19,516 nt of DNA, from positions 1-19,516 of the forward strand of contig JADLAZ010000173.1 in assembly GCA_020849725.1 (NCBI GenBank), given 5' to 3'. This document shows, piece after piece, positions 8,039-16,298 of this stretch. Under the pieces are notes generated by a model, which made no database searches, was not told where the DNA came from, and saw only the letters and a program-made list of their open reading frames with translations. The position numbers and the translations under genes are program-made. The stretch comes from Chloroflexota bacterium. Lineage in GTDB: Bacteria > Chloroflexota > Chloroflexia > Thermomicrobiales > JADLAZ01. Every line of letters begins with the position of its first letter. The first letter of the stretch is position 1.

Positions 8039-8758
8039 ATGAGTCGAGTGTTTCTGTCGGCCGAGTGGCGCTGGCTGGTCCTGCTCAACTATGCCGTCGA
8101 CCCGGCCGTCCTCCACCCGTTGCTGCCCCACGGGGTCGAGCTCGATCTCTGGCACGATCGGGCGCTGGTCAGCATGGTTGGCTTTCGCTTCGTGCGCACG
8201 CGCGTCAGCGGTGTTGCGGTGCCCTGGCACCGCGACTTCGACGAGGTCAACCTGCGCTTCTACGTTCGCCGCCGGGTTGCCGGCGACTGGCGGCGCGGCG
8301 TCGTCTTCGTCAAAGAGATCGTGCCCCGACCGGCGATCGCGCTCGTCGCTCGCCTGCTCTTCGGCGAGCGCTACGTGGCGCTGCCGATGCGCCATGCGAT
8401 CGCGGCCACGGTCGAGCCACCACGCCGGGCGATCGACTATGCCTGGCGCGTCGGTGGGCGCTGGCATCGCCTGTGGGCAACCACCGGCGGGCCGGGCGAG
8501 CCGGCCGAGCCTGGCTCGGAGGCCGAGTTCATCACCGAACACTACTGGGGGTACGCCCGGCGTGCCCGAGCGACCGTCGAGTATCGGGTCGAGCATCCAC
8601 GCTGGTCCATCTGGACGGCCGCCGAGTGCGGCCTGGACGCGGATGTGGGCGCGCTCTACGGCCCAGGCTTTGCCGAGAGCCTGCGCGGCCCGCCCCTGTC
8701 GGCCTACGTCGCCGACGGCTCCCCCGTCGCCGTTCGCTACGGCAGGCGCCTGCCCTGA
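8039..8758 (+). CDS. DUF2071 (YqjF-like) family protein
   Basis: The 239-residue soluble protein starts MSRVFLSAEWRWLVLLNYAVDP and continues with VLHPLLPHGVELDLW, ALVSMVGFRF, VNLRFYVRR and GVVFVKEIVPRPAIALVARLLFGERYVALPMRH. This is the characteristic pattern of DUF2071/YqjF proteins, a family of unknown function with a fold related to acetoacetate decarboxylase. The ATG at 8039 begins exactly at the conserved N-terminus, with a modest GAGGA about 10 nt upstream. An in-frame extension back to 7706 encodes only low-complexity sequence. No partner gene suggests a substrate. The last 22 bp overlap, tail to tail, the 3' end of the DM13 gene. Confidence 0.9.
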   Translation: MSRVFLSAEWRWLVLLNYAVDPAVLHPLLPHGVELDLWHDRALVSMVGFRFVRTRVSGVAVPWHRDFDEVNLRFYVRRRVAGDWRRGVVFVKEIVPRPAIALVARLLFGERYVALPMRHAIAATVEPPRRAIDYAWRVGGRWHRLWATTGGPGEPAEPGSEAEFITEHYWGYARRARATVEYRVEHPRWSIWTAAECGLDADVGALYGPGFAESLRGPPLSAYVADGSPVAVRYGRRLP

Positions 8759-9297
8759 CGCGCCGACGCCACCGATGCCAATGGGGCGACCAGTGGGGCA
8801 GTGCTGAAAACGACATTGAACTGCCGGCAGAAGATGACAATCGACATAAACCGGCCCAGGTCCAGGTCAGACGGCAGCTCGTAGTTCTGGTCGCCGACGT
8901 TGCCCTTCAGCCGGCTCAGCTCGTGGCCGCTCCGCACCTGCTGACCGTCACGCGGCGCGGCCGGCTCGGCCAGATAGACGAACAGGTCCGGCCCGTTGGT
9001 GACGCTGAAGCCCTCGAAGCGCAGCACGCGACCGCCATCCGGCAGCCGATAGATCGTGGCGCTGCCTGCGCCCTTGTGAAGCGCGTCGATCTCACCGAAC
9101 TGGCCGCGCACCAGTGCGATCGGCTGTGCCGGACCCGCACCGGCGCCCGCGGCCGGCAGCGCCTCGCTCACGGTCTGATTCAGGATCAGCGGCGAGCCGA
9201 GATACCAGAAGATCGGCGCTGACACGACGAGCGCGACCACCAGCACAATGGTGATGGCGCGACCATGCCGGCTGGCAATGGACGGAACAGGAGCCAT
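8737..9297 (-). CDS. Membrane-anchored DM13 domain protein
   Basis: This 186-residue protein has an N-terminal membrane helix (residues 13-35, ITIVLVVALVVSAPIFWYL) with no lipobox or obvious cleavage site, so it is probably an anchor with the rest outside. Residues about 65-168 form a DM13 domain: GQFGEIDALHKGAGSATIYR, VLRFEGFSVTNGPDLFVYL, LKGNVGDQNYELP and FMSIVIFCRQFNVVFSTAPL. The domain's conserved cysteine is present as Cys157. DM13 has been proposed to take part in electron transfer or redox chemistry in secreted and DOMON-type proteins, but the activity is not established. The ATG at 9297 has AAGGAGG about 6 nt upstream. The gene is divergent from the ProA-like gene and overlaps DUF2071 at its 3' end. 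Confidence 0.88.
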   Translation of the reverse strand: MAPVPSIASRHGRAITIVLVVALVVSAPIFWYLGSPLILNQTVSEALPAAGAGAGPAQPIALVRGQFGEIDALHKGAGSATIYRLPDGGRVLRFEGFSVTNGPDLFVYLAEPAAPRDGQQVRSGHELSRLKGNVGDQNYELPSDLDLGRFMSIVIFCRQFNVVFSTAPLVAPLASVASARQGRRLP

Positions 9298-9397
9298 GGC
9301 GCCCTCCTTCAGCGGGCGAGCCGCGCTGCCACCAGGGCGCGGGCGGCCCACGATCAATTCCTCATCCCTGCCGATCTCCAATGCGAGCGCCGATCAC

Positions 9398-9403
9398 ATT
9401 ATT
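9398..9403 (-). promoter_or_regulatory. Candidate -10 (AATAAT) for the DM13 gene
   Basis: Read on the minus strand, AATAAT matches 5 of 6 bases of TATAAT and lies about 100 bp before the DM13 ATG in a short AT-rich patch. No convincing -35 is seen. Confidence 0.35.
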
Positions 9404-9434
9404 CCCACGCGCCTGCGCCGTCGACGGCCCACGC

Positions 9435-9449
9435 TATACTGACGGTCAG
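9435..9449 (+). promoter_or_regulatory. Candidate -10 (TATACT) with overlapping CTGAC-G-GTCAG palindrome for the ProA-like gene
   Basis: TATACT (9435-9440) lies 68 bp before the ATG. It runs into a perfect 11-bp inverted repeat, CTGAC (9439-9443) and GTCAG (9445-9449), which would sit over the transcription start as an operator would. The -35 is poor. Confidence 0.4.
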
Positions 9450-9473
9450 GGCTGTTGCCCAGCAGCCGACAAT

Positions 9474-9490
9474 GCGGCCGTCACGGCCGC
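9474..9490 (+). promoter_or_regulatory. Leader hairpin directly upstream of the ProA-like ribosome site
   Basis: GCGGCCG (9474-9480) and CGGCCGC (9484-9490) form a 7-bp stem with a TCA loop, ending 6 nt before the AGGAG at 9497. A second, smaller stem GGCTG/CAGCC (9450-9454 with 9463-9467) precedes it. The short leader is therefore structured, but no known riboswitch is recognised. Confidence 0.3.
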
Positions 9491-9508
9491 GACGGCAGGA
9501 GAGAGGTC

Positions 9509-11038
9509 ATGCAGGCGACGATCACCACCAGCACGATCGACACGGCTGTCACCGCGCTGCCAGCCGGCCTGGCGCTCCTCTACGGCGGCGACAAATTGGC
9601 GCGCGTGCCCGACGAGGTGGCCGCCGCGTTCCAGCCCGGCGACCACCTGCTCGTCGTGCCAACTGACGGCACGGTCCTGCATATTCCGGCCGCCCAGCAC
9701 CGGCTGGTCGCCGCGGCTGTCGATCGCGCGCAGACGGCCTTCGTCGCGTTGCGTCAGGTCGACGATGCCCAGATTGACGCCTTCTACGACGATCTCGCCG
9801 CCCGCCTGGCCGATGCCACCACCTGGGACCGCATCGCGGCAGCCAATGCTGAGGATGTGGCGCGGGCCACCGCCCGCGGCCGCTCGACAACACGGCTTGC
9901 CGCCGATGACCGCATGCGGCGACGCATGCTCGAGGGACTGGCGCAATGGCGCGCGATGCCGTCACAGCGCGGTCAGGTGCTGGCGACCGTGCAGCATGAT
10001 GGCTGGCAGGTCGATCAGGTGGCCGATGGCCTGGGCGTGGTCGGCTTCGTCTTCGAGGGTCGGCCGAACGTCTTTGCCGACGCCACCGGCGTGCTGCGCA
10101 GCGGCAACACGGCCGTGCTGCGTATCGGCAGCGACGCACTCGGCACTGCCAACGCCATCGCCGCGCACGCGCTGGCGCCGGCGCTGGCCTCCGCCGGCCT
10201 GCCCCCGGGTGCGGTCGTGCTGGTCGACAGCGCCGAGCGCGCCGCCGCCTGGGCACTGTTCAGCCACCGCGGCCTGGCGCTGGCCATCGCCCGCGGCTCG
10301 GGGCCGGCCGTGGCCCAACTGGGCGCCATCGCCCGCCAGGCCGGCATTCCCGTCAGCCTGCACGGCGCGGGTGGCGCCTGGATGATCGTCGACGAGACGG
10401 CCGACGCCGACTACCTGCGATCCGTCATCTACCACTCGACCGACCGCAAGGTCTGCAACACGCTCAACACGCTTTGCCTGCCGCGCGCGCGCGCCGCCGA
10501 GCTAGCCGCCGTGGCGGTCGCGGCGCTGCGGGCGCGGGGTGAGCGGCTCGGCTTCGCCTTCAAGCTGCACGTGACACCGGCCGCGCTGCCGGCCGTGCCG
10601 CCGGCACTGCTCACGACGATGGCAACGCTGCGCCGCGCTGAGGGCGACGTGGTCGAGCCGCTGGCCGACTCCATCGCCGCCGATCGGCTCGGGCACGAGT
10701 GGGAGTGGGAGCAGACGCCGGAGGTGACGCTGCACGTCGTCGCCGACACGGACGAGGCGATTCGGCTCTTCAACGAGCAAAGCCCGCGCTTCGTGGCCTC
10801 GCTCGTCAGCCGCGATCCTGCGGCCCACGAGCGCTTCTTCCGGCTGATCGACGCGCCGTGCGTCGGCAACGGGCTGACACGCTGGCTCGACGGCCAGTTC
10901 GCGCTGGAGCGGCCGGAACTGGGGCTGACCAACTGGCAGGAGGGCCGCCTGTTCGGCCGCCACAGCATCCTCACCGGCGACGGCGTCTACACCGTGCGAC
11001 TGCGCGTCGCCCAGACCGACCCGAACGTGCACCAGTAG
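9509..11038 (+). CDS. ProA-like aldehyde dehydrogenase (glutamate-5-semialdehyde dehydrogenase family), divergent, with N-terminal extension
   Basis: The 509-residue protein is longer than classical ProA (about 415). Residues about 1-75 (LALLYGGDKLARVPDEVAA to LHIPAAQHRLVAAAV) are an extra N-terminal segment. The core then resembles ProA: GLGVVGFVFEGRPNVFADAT (174-193), SGNTAVLRIGSDA (198-210) and the catalytic-cysteine block DRKVCNTLNTL with Cys316. Further on, FNEQSPRFVASLV and CVGNGLTRWLDGQFALERPELGL match the terminal region. Two places differ: where ProA has a segment ending HLDG, this has VSLHGAGGAWMIV (282-294), and the tail reads NWQEGRLFGRHSILTGDGVYT. ProA reduces gamma-glutamyl phosphate with NADPH in proline synthesis; these differences and the lack of a proB neighbour make the true substrate uncertain. 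The start has AGGAG 7 nt upstream. The 3' end is 15 bp from a convergent gene. Confidence 0.8.
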   Translation: MQATITTSTIDTAVTALPAGLALLYGGDKLARVPDEVAAAFQPGDHLLVVPTDGTVLHIPAAQHRLVAAAVDRAQTAFVALRQVDDAQIDAFYDDLAARLADATTWDRIAAANAEDVARATARGRSTTRLAADDRMRRRMLEGLAQWRAMPSQRGQVLATVQHDGWQVDQVADGLGVVGFVFEGRPNVFADATGVLRSGNTAVLRIGSDALGTANAIAAHALAPALASAGLPPGAVVLVDSAERAAAWALFSHRGLALAIARGSGPAVAQLGAIARQAGIPVSLHGAGGAWMIVDETADADYLRSVIYHSTDRKVCNTLNTLCLPRARAAELAAVAVAALRARGERLGFAFKLHVTPAALPAVPPALLTTMATLRRAEGDVVEPLADSIAADRLGHEWEWEQTPEVTLHVVADTDEAIRLFNEQSPRFVASLVSRDPAAHERFFRLIDAPCVGNGLTRWLDGQFALERPELGLTNWQEGRLFGRHSILTGDGVYTVRLRVAQTDPNVHQ

Positions 11039-11053
11039 GTTCCCGCTGCATGG

Positions 11054-12658
11054 TCAGGCTCGGCCGGGACCATAGACGGGCCGGCCGGGCAGCGCGCCGG
11101 TGTGTTGCCCGTTGGCCAGCACGCGCTGGCCGTTGACCCACACGTCGCGGACGCCGACCGAGAGCTGGTGCGGCTCGGTGAAGGTGGCGCGGTCGGCGAC
11201 CGTCGCCGGATCGAAGATGACGATGTCGGCGGCCAGGCTGGGCCGGATGATGCCCCGATCATGCAGGCCCAGCCGGTCGGCGACGGCCGAGGTCATGCTG
11301 CGGATAGCGTGCTCCAGCGAAATCACGCTCTCATCACGGACATACTTGCCCAGCACACGCGGGTAGGTGCCGTAGGCCCGCGGATGGACCAGCACGCCGC
11401 CGCGCCGCTCCGGGTCCAGGCCACCGGCGTCAGTGCTGACTTTGATCCAGGGTTGCTGCAACTGGAGCCGAAGGTTGTCCTCGGTCATCATGAAGTAGAT
11501 CGCCGACGCCCACGGCCCCTCGGCCAGCACCAGGTCCATCAACGTGTCCGGCCAGTCCTGCCCCTTCGCCGCGGCGATCTCGGCCAGCGTCTTGCCGACG
11601 AAGGGCTGGTTTTCCGGCAGGCGTAGGCCGACGCACAGTACCCCCTCGGGTCCGGCCATGACGCCCCGGCTGCCGGTGTCCACGATACCCTCGCGGATGC
11701 GCGCCCGCGTCACTGGATCGCGCAGGTTGTCAGCCAGCTTGCCGTCGGCCTGCGCCCAGTCGGGCATGGCAGCGGCCAGGCCGGTGCCGCTGGCGATGTA
11801 GGGGTACATATTGGCGGCGATGTCGACGCCGCTGGCACGGGCCCGGTCGATCGCCGCGATCGCCTGCGGGATCTTGTGCCAGTTCGCGCTGCCAGTCGCC
11901 TTGAGATGGTAGATCTCGATGGCGACCCGCGCCTGGCGGCCCAGCTCGATCGTCGTGTCGAGCGCCTCCAGGAAGGTGTCACCCTCGGAGCGCAGGTGGA
12001 CGATGTAGACGCCGCCATAGCGCCCGACGATCTCAGCACAGGCGGTCAGCTCATCGTCGGTGCTGAATGAGTTGGGTGGGTAGATGAGCGCGGGTGCGAT
12101 GCCGAACGCACCGTCCTCCATCGCCTCGGCCACGACGCGCCGCATGATCGCCAGCTCGTCCGGGCCGGCCGGACCCATGTGCCAGCCCATGGCGTACTCG
12201 CGCACCGTCGCGCCGCCCAGGAATGAGCCGACGTTAACCGACGTGCCGCGCTCGGCCAGGTCATCCAGCCACTGGTGGAAGCGCGGCCATCCCCGCGCCC
12301 GCGTCTCGTCCTCGGCGGTGACGCGTCCGAAGCCCTCCAGGAAAGGCGAGCGACGCAGGCCACCGAAGGGCGCCGGCGTCCACAATTCGCCCATGATCTC
12401 GGTCGTCACGCCCTGAGTGACCTTCGACAGCGAGCGCCCGTCGCTGAGCAGCGGGATGATCGAGTGGCTCTGGATGTCGATGAAGCCAGGGCAGACGACG
12501 TGACCGGCGGCATCGACGACCTCGGCCGCCGCGGCCGGATCGAGGCGGCCGGCCGGCGCGACGTGGCTGACGCGGTCGCCGGTGAGGCCGACATCGGCCC
12601 AGCGCCAGGGGTTGCCGGTTCCGTCGACGAGCTTGCCACCGACGATGAGCGTGTCCAT
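11054..12658 (-). CDS. N-acyl-D-amino-acid deacylase-type amidohydrolase (D-aminoacylase family)
   Basis: This 534-residue amidohydrolase opens with the small beta-domain (MDTLIVGGKLVDGTG) and the barrel signature PGFIDIQSHS (57-66). Further family blocks are QGVTTEIMGE (82-91), GIAPALIYPP (186-195), YIVHLRSEGD with His221, EIYHLKATG with His251, STDAGG with Asp410 and SLAADIVIFDP (474-484). D-aminoacylases hydrolyse N-acyl-D-amino acids and related N-acyl amides using zinc. Two expected ligands differ here: the first His of HxH is Gln63, and the Cys after GVTT is replaced by the MGELW sequence (Glu91). His65, His221, His251 and Asp410 remain. The protein has no signal peptide. The ATG at 12658 has AGGAGG 7 nt upstream. 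The exact substrate is unknown. Confidence 0.88.
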   Translation of the reverse strand: MDTLIVGGKLVDGTGNPWRWADVGLTGDRVSHVAPAGRLDPAAAAEVVDAAGHVVCPGFIDIQSHSIIPLLSDGRSLSKVTQGVTTEIMGELWTPAPFGGLRRSPFLEGFGRVTAEDETRARGWPRFHQWLDDLAERGTSVNVGSFLGGATVREYAMGWHMGPAGPDELAIMRRVVAEAMEDGAFGIAPALIYPPNSFSTDDELTACAEIVGRYGGVYIVHLRSEGDTFLEALDTTIELGRQARVAIEIYHLKATGSANWHKIPQAIAAIDRARASGVDIAANMYPYIASGTGLAAAMPDWAQADGKLADNLRDPVTRARIREGIVDTGSRGVMAGPEGVLCVGLRLPENQPFVGKTLAEIAAAKGQDWPDTLMDLVLAEGPWASAIYFMMTEDNLRLQLQQPWIKVSTDAGGLDPERRGGVLVHPRAYGTYPRVLGKYVRDESVISLEHAIRSMTSAVADRLGLHDRGIIRPSLAADIVIFDPATVADRATFTEPHQLSVGVRDVWVNGQRVLANGQHTGALPGRPVYGPGRA

Positions 12659-12703
12659 GACGCATCCTCCTGGCGTTGGTCGAGCGGTCGGTGCGGCCGC
12701 ACC

Positions 12704-12790
12704 TGACCCCGGAGCCTAGCCGAGACGAGCGGACAGGGCAACTGCGCCCCACTGACCCCATGGGTCATCTTGCCCGGCGGCGATGGGTCA
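12704..12790. promoter_or_regulatory. Cluster of four TGACCC/GGGTCA half-sites, two forming a perfect palindrome (candidate operator)
   Basis: TGACCC occurs at 12704-12709 and 12753-12758, and its reverse complement GGGTCA at 12762-12767 and 12785-12790. The middle two form the perfect 15-bp inverted repeat TGACCCCATGGGTCA (12753-12767). The outer ones lie near the expected amidohydrolase transcription start and towards the membrane-protein gene. The arrangement suits a dimeric regulator controlling both divergent genes; the regulator is not in the window. Confidence 0.5.
12713..12741 (-). promoter_or_regulatory. Candidate promoter for the amidohydrolase gene
   Basis: On the minus strand TTGCCC (12741-12736), a 17-bp spacer and TAGGCT (12718-12713) are arranged as -35 and -10, with 4 of 6 and 3 of 6 matches. 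The -10 lies 54 bp before the ATG. Flanking TGACCC/GGGTCA half-sites support this as a control region. Confidence 0.4.
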
Positions 12791-12832
12791 GCCGGCAGAT
12801 GCACGACCGCCAGAATGAGATATCAATAGAGT

Positions 12833-12849
12833 ATCGAGAGTACCTCGAT
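12833..12849. repeat. Short inverted repeat ATCGAG-N5-CTCGAT in the membrane-protein leader
   Basis: ATCGAG (12833-12838) and CTCGAT (12844-12849) are exact reverse complements, placed 12 bp before the GGAGG ribosome site and just after an unusually AT-rich patch (12818-12834) that may contain the promoter. It could be an operator or a small leader hairpin. Confidence 0.3.
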
Positions 12850-12873
12850 GCCGACGTCGTGGAGGATGCAGCG

Positions 12874-15800
12874 ATGGCGAACATTACGCCCGCTCGGCCG
12901 GCGCCCGCGCCGGAGCAGCCACCAGAGCAGGGGGCTGGCGATGACCAGGACCACCGCGCCGAACTCGACCACCTGGCCTACGTGATCCGCGACCTGGGCG
13001 ATCTTGAGCGATCCGGTCAGTTGCGCTCACTGGCAGGCGTTGACCTGCTCGAGCGTTATCTGAGCCGGCGGGTGCGGCTGCTGGCCCCGGCAGCGATGCC
13101 GGTCGTCGCGTCACCAGCGATCGCCGCCAGTCCGCCGCCGGCGGCAACCACGGCCACGCCGGCGCTCTCGGCGGCATCGCCACCACGCGCGGTCGCGCCC
13201 CCGTCGCCAATGATCCAGCATGGCGGCGCGGCGCTGCCACCGATGCCGCGCCCGCTGGCGCCGCCGGCCACGCCGCGCGTGCCGGTCGAGCCGGCGGTGA
13301 TCCTGCTGTGGTTGGGTGCGTTCCTGGTCACGATCGCATCGCTGATCTTCGTCGCCTACAACTGGGCGGTCATGAGTGGACCGGTCAAGACCGCGCTCAT
13401 GGCCGGGCTGGCGGTCGGCTTCCTGGCGGCCGGCCTCGTCACCGGCCGGCGGGCCAGCCTCAAGCCGGCCAGCCTGACCTTCTACGCCATCGGCGCGACG
13501 CTGACGCCGCTGACGTTCGTCGCCGCCTACAACTTCTGGCTGCGCGCCGGCAACATGGACTGGCGCGCGCTGGGCACGGTGGCGGCGCTGGTATCGGCGG
13601 CGCTGTACGCGCGCATGGCGCTGGCGCGACTGGGTGGGTTCTATGCCTGGGCGGCCGTGGCCGCCGGCGGCGCAGCGATCGTCTATGTGCTCTGGTTCGG
13701 CGACCGCTGGGTCGGCTACTGGCCGGTTCCTCTGGTCGGGCTGGCCTACGCCGGCCTTACCTGGGCGCCACGCCTGCGGCAGGAGCCGTGGGACGTCTTC
13801 CGGCGACCGCTGCTGACGCTGGCCACTGTGGCCGGCGTCGTCGCGACGCTCATCATCGGCTTGCTGGCCCTCCTCGCCATGTCGCTCTGGGAGAGTGATC
13901 GGGAGTTGCGCCAGTACCTGGCGGTCGATCTGATCGTCATGGCACTGGTGCTTGGCATCGCTGCTACACAGCGCCGCTGGGCCTGGCTGGCCGGCAGCGC
14001 GCTGGTGGCGGCGACGCTGGCCGTGCCGCCGGCGCTGACCGGTTTCCCGGCCGGCGCAGCGCTGGCAACGGCGCTCGGCGGCCCAAGCGCGGGCGTGCGC
14101 TTCGTGCTGACCGCCGGCGCCGCGCTGGCGCTGCTCGTCAGTTTCACCCCCACGGCCACCTGGCGATCGGTCCTGCGCTGGTACGCGCTGCCCGTGGCAC
14201 TCGTCGCACCCTGGATCGGCCTCGCCACCGACACGCGCGCACCGGCGCTGAACCAGCAACTCTGGTCGATCGTGCCGACCGCGACCACGGCCGGCCTGGC
14301 AATCGTCTGGCTGACGGCACTGGCCTGGCGCGCGACGCGCCCAGGCTGGCTGTGGGGAACGGCTGCCGCTGCGGTGGCTGGCTTCTGGTTGCTCGCCTGG
14401 ATGATCGTGCCGAGGACGATCGACCCGGTCGGGTGGGCCAGTCTGAGCTGGCTCGGTCTCGCCTTCACCGGGCTGGCGGCCGTCGCGCTGGCGCTGGCCG
14501 CGGACGACGAGCCATGGCTCGACGTGCCGGCGGTCGGCCTCGTGGCCGCCGGCACTCTGGTAACGCCCTGGCCCTGGAACGCGACGGTGCTGGCCGTGGC
14601 GGCGGTGCTGCTGTGGCTGATCGGTGAGGGCTGGCTGCCGCTCGGCGCCCGCGCTCACCGCCAGCAAGCGACCTGGCTGTCGGCATTGGCGGTCCTGCCG
14701 ACCGTTGCCCTTGGCTTCATACACACGACGTTCGCCCGGACGTCGGCCGACTGGTACCTGGTGATGCTGCCGCTCGTCGGGCTGACCGTGCTGGGTCTGC
14801 TGGTCGCCCACCGCCATCGGGAGCCGGTCGTGCCGGCAGCGCCGCTCGTGACCGGCACGCTGGCGATCGTTACCGTCATCGCCGCGCAGCCCTACGACGC
14901 CCACTGGATCGTCGCCCTGGGCAGCTTCTACAGTGTCGCCGGCATCATCGTGACTGCGCTCGGCGCGCTGGCGCTGCTGGTGATCGGGCGCGCGCCGCGC
15001 CACTGGCACAGCCCGCTGCGGGTCTACGCCGCGCTGGTCGGCGCCTTCGCCCCCTGGTGGACCGTCACCACGCTGCTGCCGGTGGTCGCCACGGCCGGGC
15101 TGGCCGTCGCCTGGGCGGCCGTCGCGACCTGGCGCGGGCAGCGGCCACGCTGGCTGTGGCTCGTCACCGGCGTGGCGCTGGTCGCCTTTGCCGCGCTCGC
15201 CACGGCGCTCTCGCCGCTTGGCCTACTGGCCGGGATCGTCGCGGCCGGCGGGGTAAGCTGGACGCTGCTGGCGTTCTGGTGGCTGCTGGCTGGTGGCGTC
15301 GCCACGCTGGCGGCGCTCGACCGGCGGCCGGCGGCGCTCTACCCGGCGCTGGGCCTGCTGCTGATTGGTCTGGTGTTCGGCGTTGGCACGGCCGGCATCA
15401 CCGCGCTGGCGACCGTGCTCTGGCTCAGCGGCAGCGGCACGGCGCTGGCGCTGGCCAGCAGGCTGGCCAGCCGGCGCTGGTCGGGCGCCACCCGGCCGCT
15501 CGCCGAGGGTGGGGCCGCACTGGCCCTGGCCGGCACGGTCGTCGCGCTCGGCAGCGGCTCCTGGCTGGCGACGACCTCACCAGTCGGCCCGGCATTGTTC
15601 CTGCTGATGATCAGCCTGGCGCTCAGCGCTGCCGCGCTGCGCCTGATCTGGCTGGGCGAGGTCGCCAGCGCCGCCGGCCTGGCCTGGCTGCTCCACCTGT
15701 TCCTGACCCAGCAGCGGACCGACCCGCAATGGTACGCCCTCGCCACCGGCCTCTGGCTGGTCGCGCTGGCGATCGAGCGCGGACGGCGCGGCGATCTGAC

Positions 15801-16161
15801 GATCGCCAACACGCTGACGGCACTCAGCGGCATCGCCATTCTCGGCCCGACGCTCGTGCAGTCGCTGACCGGCACCGACACCGGCTGGCGCTACTTCTTG
15901 CTTGGACTGACCGAGGCGGTCGTGTTCCTGGCCGTCGGCCTGCGCTGGCGGCTGCGGGTGTCGATGCTGGTCGGCGTACTGGGGCTGGGCCTGATCGCCG
16001 GCTATCAGGTCTTCGACGGCTTGAGGTCGCTGCCGAACTGGGCCATCCTCGGCATCCTCGGCTCGGCCATGCTGGTGGTCGCCGTGGCGCTGCTCCTGCT
16101 GCGCGACGCCATTGCCCGCACCGGTGCCGAGGTGCGCCACCAGTGGGAGACCTGGCGCTAA
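12874..16161 (+). CDS. Giant polytopic membrane protein, DUF2157/SCO7613-like, with internal repeats
   Basis: The 1095-residue protein starts with a soluble, acidic then Pro/Ala-rich segment (1-137), including [22 protein letters not shown] and a predicted helical stretch. From about residue 141 onward it is almost wholly hydrophobic, with roughly 28-30 membrane helices. The first membrane unit ([23 protein letters not shown] then [22 protein letters not shown]) matches the pattern of DUF2157 and SCO7613 C-terminal membrane proteins of actinobacteria and Chloroflexota. Residues about 310-599 and 600-870 align to each other as tandem units with an offset near 281, and a third partial unit may follow to the end. 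The function is unknown. The ATG at 12874 has GGAGG 8 nt upstream; the frame is open further upstream, but the sequence there is unlike the family. A strong hairpin follows the stop. Confidence 0.85.
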   Translation: MANITPARPAPAPEQPPEQGAGDDQDHRAELDHLAYVIRDLGDLERSGQLRSLAGVDLLERYLSRRVRLLAPAAMPVVASPAIAASPPPAATTATPALSAASPPRAVAPPSPMIQHGGAALPPMPRPLAPPATPRVPVEPAVILLWLGAFLVTIASLIFVAYNWAVMSGPVKTALMAGLAVGFLAAGLVTGRRASLKPASLTFYAIGATLTPLTFVAAYNFWLRAGNMDWRALGTVAALVSAALYARMALARLGGFYAWAAVAAGGAAIVYVLWFGDRWVGYWPVPLVGLAYAGLTWAPRLRQEPWDVFRRPLLTLATVAGVVATLIIGLLALLAMSLWESDRELRQYLAVDLIVMALVLGIAATQRRWAWLAGSALVAATLAVPPALTGFPAGAALATALGGPSAGVRFVLTAGAALALLVSFTPTATWRSVLRWYALPVALVAPWIGLATDTRAPALNQQLWSIVPTATTAGLAIVWLTALAWRATRPGWLWGTAAAAVAGFWLLAWMIVPRTIDPVGWASLSWLGLAFTGLAAVALALAADDEPWLDVPAVGLVAAGTLVTPWPWNATVLAVAAVLLWLIGEGWLPLGARAHRQQATWLSALAVLPTVALGFIHTTFARTSADWYLVMLPLVGLTVLGLLVAHRHREPVVPAAPLVTGTLAIVTVIAAQPYDAHWIVALGSFYSVAGIIVTALGALALLVIGRAPRHWHSPLRVYAALVGAFAPWWTVTTLLPVVATAGLAVAWAAVATWRGQRPRWLWLVTGVALVAFAALATALSPLGLLAGIVAAGGVSWTLLAFWWLLAGGVATLAALDRRPAALYPALGLLLIGLVFGVGTAGITALATVLWLSGSGTALALASRLASRRWSGATRPLAEGGAALALAGTVVALGSGSWLATTSPVGPALFLLMISLALSAAALRLIWLGEVASAAGLAWLLHLFLTQQRTDPQWYALATGLWLVALAIERGRRGDLTIANTLTALSGIAILGPTLVQSLTGTDTGWRYFLLGLTEAVVFLAVGLRWRLRVSMLVGVLGLGLIAGYQVFDGLRSLPNWAILGILGSAMLVVAVALLLLRDAIARTGAEVRHQWETWR

Positions 16162-16191
16162 CCAGCGCGTTCGCTCCTCCCGTCTCAGCTG

Positions 16192-16213
16192 GGCCCGCCA
16201 GCGTTGGCGGGCC
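16192..16213 (+). terminator. Terminator-like hairpin after the giant membrane-protein gene
   Basis: GGCCCGCCA (16192-16200) and TGGCGGGCC (16205-16213) form a perfect 9-bp stem with loop GCGT, starting 30 nt after the stop. There is no T tract, so it could also act as a 3'-end stabilising hairpin. Confidence 0.5.
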
Positions 16214-16292
16214 GGCGGTGACGGCGCCCGGCGTCTGGGTGCTGCCGGCGCCGCCGAACCGGCCGCGGCGAGGCGCACCAGCCCGCGCACGC

Positions 16293-16298
16293 TATACA
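16293..16298 (+). promoter_or_regulatory. Candidate -10 (TATACA) for the acyl-CoA synthetase/GNAT gene
   Basis: TATACA lies 42 bp before the ATG at 16341, downstream of the terminator-like hairpin. This suggests that the gene has its own transcript. No good -35 is visible at 16-18 bp. Confidence 0.4.

Noticed and set aside
13111..15009. Minus-strand open frame of 632 codons inside the giant membrane-protein gene
   Set aside because: The translation is a Gln/Arg/His-rich low-complexity shadow, whereas the plus strand encodes regular membrane helices.
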